From: Nipponacmea schrenckii
Taxonomy: Eukaryota; Mollusca; Gastropoda; Lottiidae
Direction of reading: 5' to 3'
Length of the DNA stretch: 64,000 bases
NCBI GenBank assembly: GCA_030562195.1
Contig: JAUJPP010000005.1
Location: 3,472,001-3,536,000, forward strand
The notes under the pieces were generated by a model. The model did no database searches and was not told the DNA's origin. It worked only from the letters and a program-made list of their open reading frames with translations. This document shows positions 60,801 through 64,000 of the stretch, in pieces. The translations under genes and the position numbers were made by a program. Within the stretch, counting starts at the first letter, position 1. Each line of letters begins with the position of its first letter.

Positions 60801-63005
60801 AACTTTTTACCTTTGATCGATTGCAGTCACGAATTCGATCAAGCACAATAGAGTGAAATGAATAAGCAGATTCAAACATAGAGAGAGATCGAAGGTCGAT
60901 TCAATTTATATGTTTCGCAATATTATTTTTTTAACTTGCATATATAATTGTGTGTGTTTTGTTATCCAAAACGGACTTCCTTGTGAAAATTGGATTCGGG
61001 TATTTCTATTATATAACAAAAAGTCATTTCTTAAGAAAGAAACGTTCGAGACAGGTGTTGTATTAAGAGAAATCAAAAAAGGGGAGAAGTAAAATAGTTG
61101 ATGAATCTTCATTTCTTAGAAATGCACGTGTGACGGAAATATGACATTCCTTTCTTGTATTTTTCTTATTACTGTTAGGTAGAAAGGGGGTGTAAAACTC
61201 CATTTCATTTCTCTAAAACTGCTACATAATACAAACGATTCAATTTTATTTCTAATAAACTTTTAACATTAATAAATTTGGAAGTAGGGTGTTTTGTCTG
61301 AAACAAATATGCACGTACGAATTCGAAAAGTTAAATTTCGCGTAAATTTTTATATATTTAGAAACCCATAAAGAAATAGAAAAAAAGCTACAATTATGAT
61401 CGAGAATAAACAGGGACGTAAAACTCAATGCCGATTTTTTTTTTTTTTTTAATTTTCAAAAAAATACAACTACCCTTTAATAGAAACTTTCTTATTTCAA
61501 TTTACTTTTCTTTTTGTAATATTTCAAAATTAAAATGAAGTAAAAAAGAAATCATACTTATGTACCATTATAACAATTTATTATTTTTTAGTGCAATTTC
61601 TTAATGTTTCACTTTTTTATCACACGAATGCGACTTGGCATCGTGTTTACAAGTTCGAAAGACGATACGAACACGCTGATAAATGTTTTATAAGATTCGA
61701 AAGAAAACTATTACCATACGTTACGCCGATTACTGCTGTCAAATAACGGTGATAAAAATAATAAAAACAATTCGAGGGGTTAATACACACATTTTTCAGG
61801 TGAAATCGAGGTTGTTGTGGGTCAGAAAGGGTTAAGATTGTTTATAGTTTAGGTCAGGAACGGTATTATTTGGGGGTTAATTCAGATCGTATTGTACCTC
61901 AAATTATCATAGCTCTGCTAATAATTTAAACCTTCTGTATATATATGATAACCCCCTTTGGTTATTAAAGAACGTCTTTTTTAAAGGATGGCGTCCGTGT
62001 AATTTGATTAAATCGAACACTAGCTATCTTTAAAATAAATCTACTTAACGACATAGTGTTAAATTGTTTTTATAATGTACCGACAAATATAAAAACAAAT
62101 GAAACCCTTGTTCACTTTTAAATAATAAATTGTAGAGATTTAAAACGTGTTTTGAATTGATATTGATTTGTTTTGAATTGATTTTGATTTGTTTTGAACT
62201 GATTTTGATTTGTTTTGTATTGATTTTGATTTGTTTTGAATTGATTTTGATTTGTTTTGAATTGATTTTGATTTGTTTTGATTCATAGTAATAGATTTCA
62301 AAATAACTCGAAGGAAAAATTATATATGTGATATGAATGCAGTGTTGTTTTGATTTGTTTTAATTTGATTTGTTTTGACATTGTATTCATTTGACTTTAT
62401 CTGATTTGAAATGTTTTGTTTTGATTTGTTTGTTGCATTGGATTGTATTTGTTTTCGTTTTATTTCGTTTTTATGCGAGAAGGATGTCTAATAAAGGCTG
62501 AGTAAAAAAATAATTGGGTCAGACGATTACAAAACTTTTTACTTTCAATCAAAATTTACCCACAGAAGTCAGATATTGAGTTTCCCTTTAAGAGCTCGTC
62601 TTAAATCTGATATAATTTTAAACAGGGAATTAGCATAGAGTGTCTAAAGCCGAGGAGAAAGCTGAGTAACTCTCACTTAAGATATCGGATTACAAGGGAT
62701 TAAACGGGGTCCATTATGGGTAGGGTCATATTTTTATGTGTTATAATCCTTAAAACCACTTTGGGCCTATCAAATTTGTTTTTATGGGTTTTTTTAGTTT
62801 TGAATTTACGTTTCGATGGGTGTTTTTTTGTATTTGGTAACAGTTGAATTTTTGATATGAAAACACAGAATAAAGTAAAGATAGTCGTGCTTACCGCAAT
62901 TGCGTTCATCCGACCAGTCCGTGCAATCTCCGTATCCGTCGCATACATTATTGGACGGTATGCATTCTTGCGATCCATGGCACGAAAATTCATCAGAACT
63001 GCATA
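42701..63005 (-). CDS. LDLa / SRCR / S1 protease / MAM mosaic protein (enteropeptidase-like core), 5' partial
   Basis: Twenty-three exons, from high to low coordinate: 63005-62895, 51089-50976, 50861-50751, 50306-50196, 49939-49819, 49527-49426, 49210-48995, 48824-48553, 48414-48272, 48053-47897, 47704-47600, 47339-47211, 46851-46661, 46500-46365, 46183-46064, 45694-45551, 45306-45173, 44889-44673, 44431-44321, 44061-43951, 43812-43660, 43494-43129, 42894-42701. All phases join, giving 1188 aa and a TAA at 42703-42701. Order: LDLa x4, SRCR, S1 protease, LDLa, MAM, LDLa, MAM, LDLa x2, MAM, Thr-rich linker, LDLa. An extracellular or cell-surface multidomain protease is expected; no transmembrane segment lies in the window and the N-terminus is missing. 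LDLa exons are phase 1-1, as in shuffled modules. The link across the 11.8-kb intron to the first exon rests on phase and domain type only. Confidence 0.9.
43129..43812 (-). CDS. MAM domain 3 (two exons)
   Basis: 43812-43660 and 43494-43129. [75 protein letters not shown]. It lacks the second intron of MAM 1 and 2. Confidence 0.92.
43951..44431 (-). CDS. LDLa exons 7 and 8
   Basis: 44431-44321 encodes [20 protein letters not shown] and [17 protein letters not shown]. 44061-43951 encodes [20 protein letters not shown] and [16 protein letters not shown]. Both are 111 bp, phase 1-1. Confidence 0.92.
44673..45694 (-). CDS. MAM domain 2 (three exons)
   Basis: 45694-45551, 45306-45173 and 44889-44673. 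[55 protein letters not shown]. Intron positions are conserved with MAM 1, supporting duplication inside the gene. Confidence 0.93.
46064..46183 (-). CDS. LDLa exon 6
   Basis: [20 protein letters not shown] then [19 protein letters not shown]; slightly long first loop; phase 1-1. Confidence 0.9.
46365..47339 (-). CDS. MAM domain 1 (three exons)
   Basis: 47339-47211, 46851-46661 and 46500-46365. They encode [55 protein letters not shown] and a closing [14 protein letters not shown]. These are typical MAM hallmarks: FE/DD-x-LCG start, SF-Y-M middle, IA-DD end. Confidence 0.92.
47600..47704 (-). CDS. LDLa exon 5, after the protease domain
   Basis: [20 protein letters not shown] then [15 protein letters not shown]; 105 bp, phase 1-1. 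It joins in frame to the protease's last exon (G + AG = Glu). Confidence 0.9.
47897..49210 (-). CDS. S1 (chymotrypsin-fold) serine protease domain, four exons
   Basis: Exons 49210-48995, 48824-48553, 48414-48272 and 48053-47897. Mature start [20 protein letters not shown]; His in VVTAAHC; Asp in NDIAIIQL; Ser in GDSGGSLVC, so the triad is complete. CGKR plus CIRPICLPE provide the light-to-heavy chain disulfide. Aligned to chymotrypsin numbering, position 189 is Ser (ISTCSGDSGG), 216 is Val (SSYVAKGC) and 226 is Val (ERPVVFSD), an elastase-like occluded pocket. The residue before Ile16 is Phe, not Arg/Lys, so trypsin-type activation is not expected. Pro198 is replaced by Ser. The domain ends [10 protein letters not shown] and splices on into LDLa, with no stop. 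Confidence 0.92.
49426..49939 (-). CDS. SRCR-like domain (two exons, completed in the next exon)
   Basis: Exons 49939-49819 and 49527-49426. They encode [20 protein letters not shown] and [10 protein letters not shown], then [20 protein letters not shown]. The domain ends in the next exon at [20 protein letters not shown]. The LDLa-SRCR-S1 order matches enteropeptidase. Confidence 0.85.
50196..50306 (-). CDS. LDLa exon 4
   Basis: [20 protein letters not shown] then [15 protein letters not shown]; 111 bp, phase 1-1, joined directly to the SRCR exon. Confidence 0.93.
50385..50610 (+). repeat. CAGCTG satellite family, 4 units of ~60 bp
   Basis: aagtcatctttcctcgtatt, ctagt(c/t)aacccagctgta, aatgggtacagaat repeated between two LDLa exons. 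Confidence 0.85.
50751..50861 (-). CDS. LDLa exon 3
   Basis: [20 protein letters not shown] then [16 protein letters not shown]; 111 bp, phase 1-1. The acidic motif is FDDEE rather than the usual SDE. Confidence 0.92.
50976..51089 (-). CDS. LDLa exon 2
   Basis: [20 protein letters not shown] then [15 protein letters not shown]; 114 bp, phase 1-1, donor gtaagg. Confidence 0.92.
51105..51640. repeat. (aaat)n-rich microsatellite, ~535 bp
   Basis: Nearly pure aaataaataaatag variants with no C. It starts about 15 bp upstream (in gene sense) of the LDLa exon 2 acceptor. Confidence 0.97.
52855..53660 (+). repeat. CAGCTG satellite family, main array (~75-bp unit, about 10 copies)
   Basis: Unit: gaggaccagctggtagacag, gatcctcgtgaacctaagtt, attattcttgtaagatcaat, gacaagaggttgacc. 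The 149-aa plus-strand ORF at 53104-53553 is repeat-encoded. Confidence 0.92.
54095..54200 (-). repeat. CAGCTG satellite unit, inverted
   Basis: The complement reads the same order as 55590-55860: cccagctgtaaatgggtatg, gataatctggtaaggatcag, then accagctgg upstream. Confidence 0.7.
54568..54830. repeat. 38-bp tandem repeat, about 7 copies
   Basis: Unit aaataacacacatgaaacta cgt(g/a)tggttcttaaatgg. Confidence 0.95.
55590..55865 (+). repeat. CAGCTG satellite family, longest-unit form (~95 bp)
   Basis: Shows the fullest unit: aaagatcaatgccaagaggt, ttagtaaaggatcagctggt, agaaaggatcctcattattc, cagtagaccaagctgtaaat, gggtacggataatc. Confidence 0.85.
56520..56625 (-). repeat. CAGCTG satellite unit, inverted
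   Basis: gatcctttctaccagctggt, ccttgtccaaacctctggga, tacccatttatagctgggtt: the reverse complement of the 55590 unit. Confidence 0.8.
57236..57385. repeat. ~63-bp tandem repeat, 3 copies
   Basis: agctgatgccgatgccaccc, tgcgcatgggagtgtcaagg, attgcgcagaac with variants. Confidence 0.85.
57885..59490. repeat. 12-bp minisatellite, ~1.6 kb, about 130 copies
   Basis: Unit gggtttcgtcca alternating with gggtttggtcca; irregular agtagtttcgtcca junctions. It is GC-rich against its flanks. Strong strand asymmetry: the plus strand is G/T-rich with few A. Long ORFs on both strands here (up to 553 codons on minus) are by-products of the stop-free unit. Confidence 0.97.
60480..60760. repeat. ~53-bp tandem repeat, 5 copies
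   Basis: aactgtgaacctaagttgtt, atccttgtaaaatatagttg, tttctttcttttt. It follows a CAGCTG-family unit (60400-60480), from which its cctaagttgttatccttgta part derives. Confidence 0.92.
62155..62295. repeat. 22-bp tandem repeat, about 6 copies
   Basis: ttgttttgaattgattttga tt with two variants. It lies 600 bp from the most 5' LDLa exon. Confidence 0.93.
62895..63005 (-). CDS. LDLa exon 1 of the mosaic gene (most 5' seen)
   Basis: Encodes [20 protein letters not shown] then [17 protein letters not shown]: six cysteines and the Ca2+-binding D-x-SDE pattern. Acceptor cttttccag, donor gtaagc, 111 bp, phase 1-1. It is separated by 11.8 kb from the next exon, so it could belong to a neighbouring paralogue. 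Confidence 0.85.
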
Positions 63006-64000
63006 CTGGAAAAGAAGTAAAATATATGAGTCTGTGTATAACCAAGATGTATCATTATGACGTATTATAGTCAATCTATAAAAATTACTGCGTGCTTATA
63101 AAATGTTAAAGCAATTGACAACTCGATACCTTCAAGAAAAATTTAGGCAGATATTTGGATGAATGCATCCCTTGAAATTTAAGTTGTTTTGGATAATAAT
63201 AAAAAAAATATTTTTCGCAGATTGTGAAGTGGATAATACGTGTCTCCTCAGCTTAAAAAAAAATACAACACAAGTGCCTCTCAGATAGGTATATCACGTC
63301 CAAATTGGCCCTCCAGCTCCATAAACAAGTTGGACACGGTCCACTGACTGGTCAAGTGTCCAGCCGGGCAGCCATCAGTTCGCCGGCAGATTATTTTCAA
63401 GGCGTCACTTTATCTGATGATCGTCAACGAGTAGGCTTTAGTCCGAGACACTGACGAACTTGTGGATGTTATTTTGGTTCTCACAATAAATGGGAAGATG
63501 TTTCAGGACGATAGGTTTGCCGGGCTGGTGTCAAATGTCCGAAATAATTATGAAAGGGTCCAGCTTTTTGGAATGTGGTCACTATGCTCAGTAAGCTTCA
63601 AGGTCGTAAACAAGAAAGAATGCTATTTATTACGAGAGGGGTCAGGTCAGGGTATGTACACGGAGTAGGGGTAACGGTGGCTTAGTTATCATCAGGGCTG
63701 GTTGAACCCGAGGGGTGGCTCGTAGTCTCAGAACAAAATACAGCACCACATGGTTCACAACTTAAGCAGGGGCTCTACCATAAGAAGTATTTCCACATTT
63801 AAAATATCATTCCAGGGACCATGGCTCTCATTCGTCTAGTAGAGCTTCTGAGGGGAAGGGATGGCTCGAGGAGAAGCTTCCCTAGGTGCATTTCTCTCCT
63901 TTCGATCATATACACCAGTGGTACCTCAATGTAACGATTTTCTAAATGAACTGAATAGAAGGTCCTCCTTATAACTAACTTAGTCTAATGAAGTCGAGCA
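63006..64000. other. upstream flank of the last exon seen; no gene recognised
   Basis: Either intron or 5' flank of the mosaic gene. A weak tRNA-like head (ggtaacggtggcttagttat) lies near 63671, but nothing else of the SINE follows. No signal peptide or transmembrane exon could be identified. Confidence 0.35.

Larger units (their letters stand above)
51090..62894 (-). other. 11.8-kb repeat-rich intron of the mosaic gene
   Basis: Apart from the repeats listed separately, the stretches 51650-52850, 53660-54090, 54840-55590, 56630-57230, 57390-57870, 59500-60400 and 60770-62150 show no exon with domain content on either strand. ORFs here are short or repeat-encoded. Confidence 0.5.

Overview
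This is metazoan nuclear DNA: AT-rich, intron-rich, with widely spaced short exons and many tandem and dispersed repeats. The SLC6-type transporter, the LDLa/MAM/SRCR/protease mosaic gene and the tRNA-derived SINE family suggest a marine lophotrochozoan, most likely a mollusc. That assignment is an inference; no species-diagnostic sequence is visible. Five protein-coding genes can be supported. Four were assembled exon by exon, and every exon phase agrees across all junctions. Layout: (1) 1-18127, plus strand: the 3' two thirds of a KCNQ (Kv7) potassium channel gene, from S3-S4 to the stop; S1-S2 lie left of the window. (2) 18128-24829: intergenic, mostly tandem repeats and a duplicated ~200-bp element. 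(3) 24830-27959, plus: a complete six-exon BMP5-8 / glass-bottom-boat type TGF-beta ligand of 426 aa. (4) 27960-30064: intergenic, AT-rich, with a 26-bp satellite. (5) 30065-35614, plus: a 12-exon SLC6 / NSS transporter (553 aa) of a prokaryote-like clade. (6) 36861-41293: a single-coding-exon, fucosyltransferase-like type II membrane protein whose stem is 38 copies of a 9-residue repeat. The gene is bracketed by two near-identical direct repeats. Just downstream is an array whose minus strand repeats a hammerhead-ribozyme-like core. (7) 42701-63005, minus: 23 exons encoding at least 1188 aa, with order LDLa x4, SRCR, S1 protease, LDLa, MAM, LDLa, MAM, LDLa x2, MAM, Thr-rich linker, LDLa, stop. 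Its 11.8-kb intron (51090-62894) is largely tandem repeat, including a 1.6-kb 12-bp minisatellite. The genes do not form an operon or pathway: a channel, a secreted growth factor, a transporter, a glycosyltransferase-like enzyme and an extracellular protease mosaic. The most notable features are the internal, elastase-pocket S1 domain followed by MAM/LDLa modules, the hammerhead-like array, the repeat-stem glycosyltransferase with a misleading 5' ORF extension, two GC-AG introns, a candidate 18-bp KCNQ microexon, and a satellite family built around CAGCTG that recurs at nine or more loci in both orientations.
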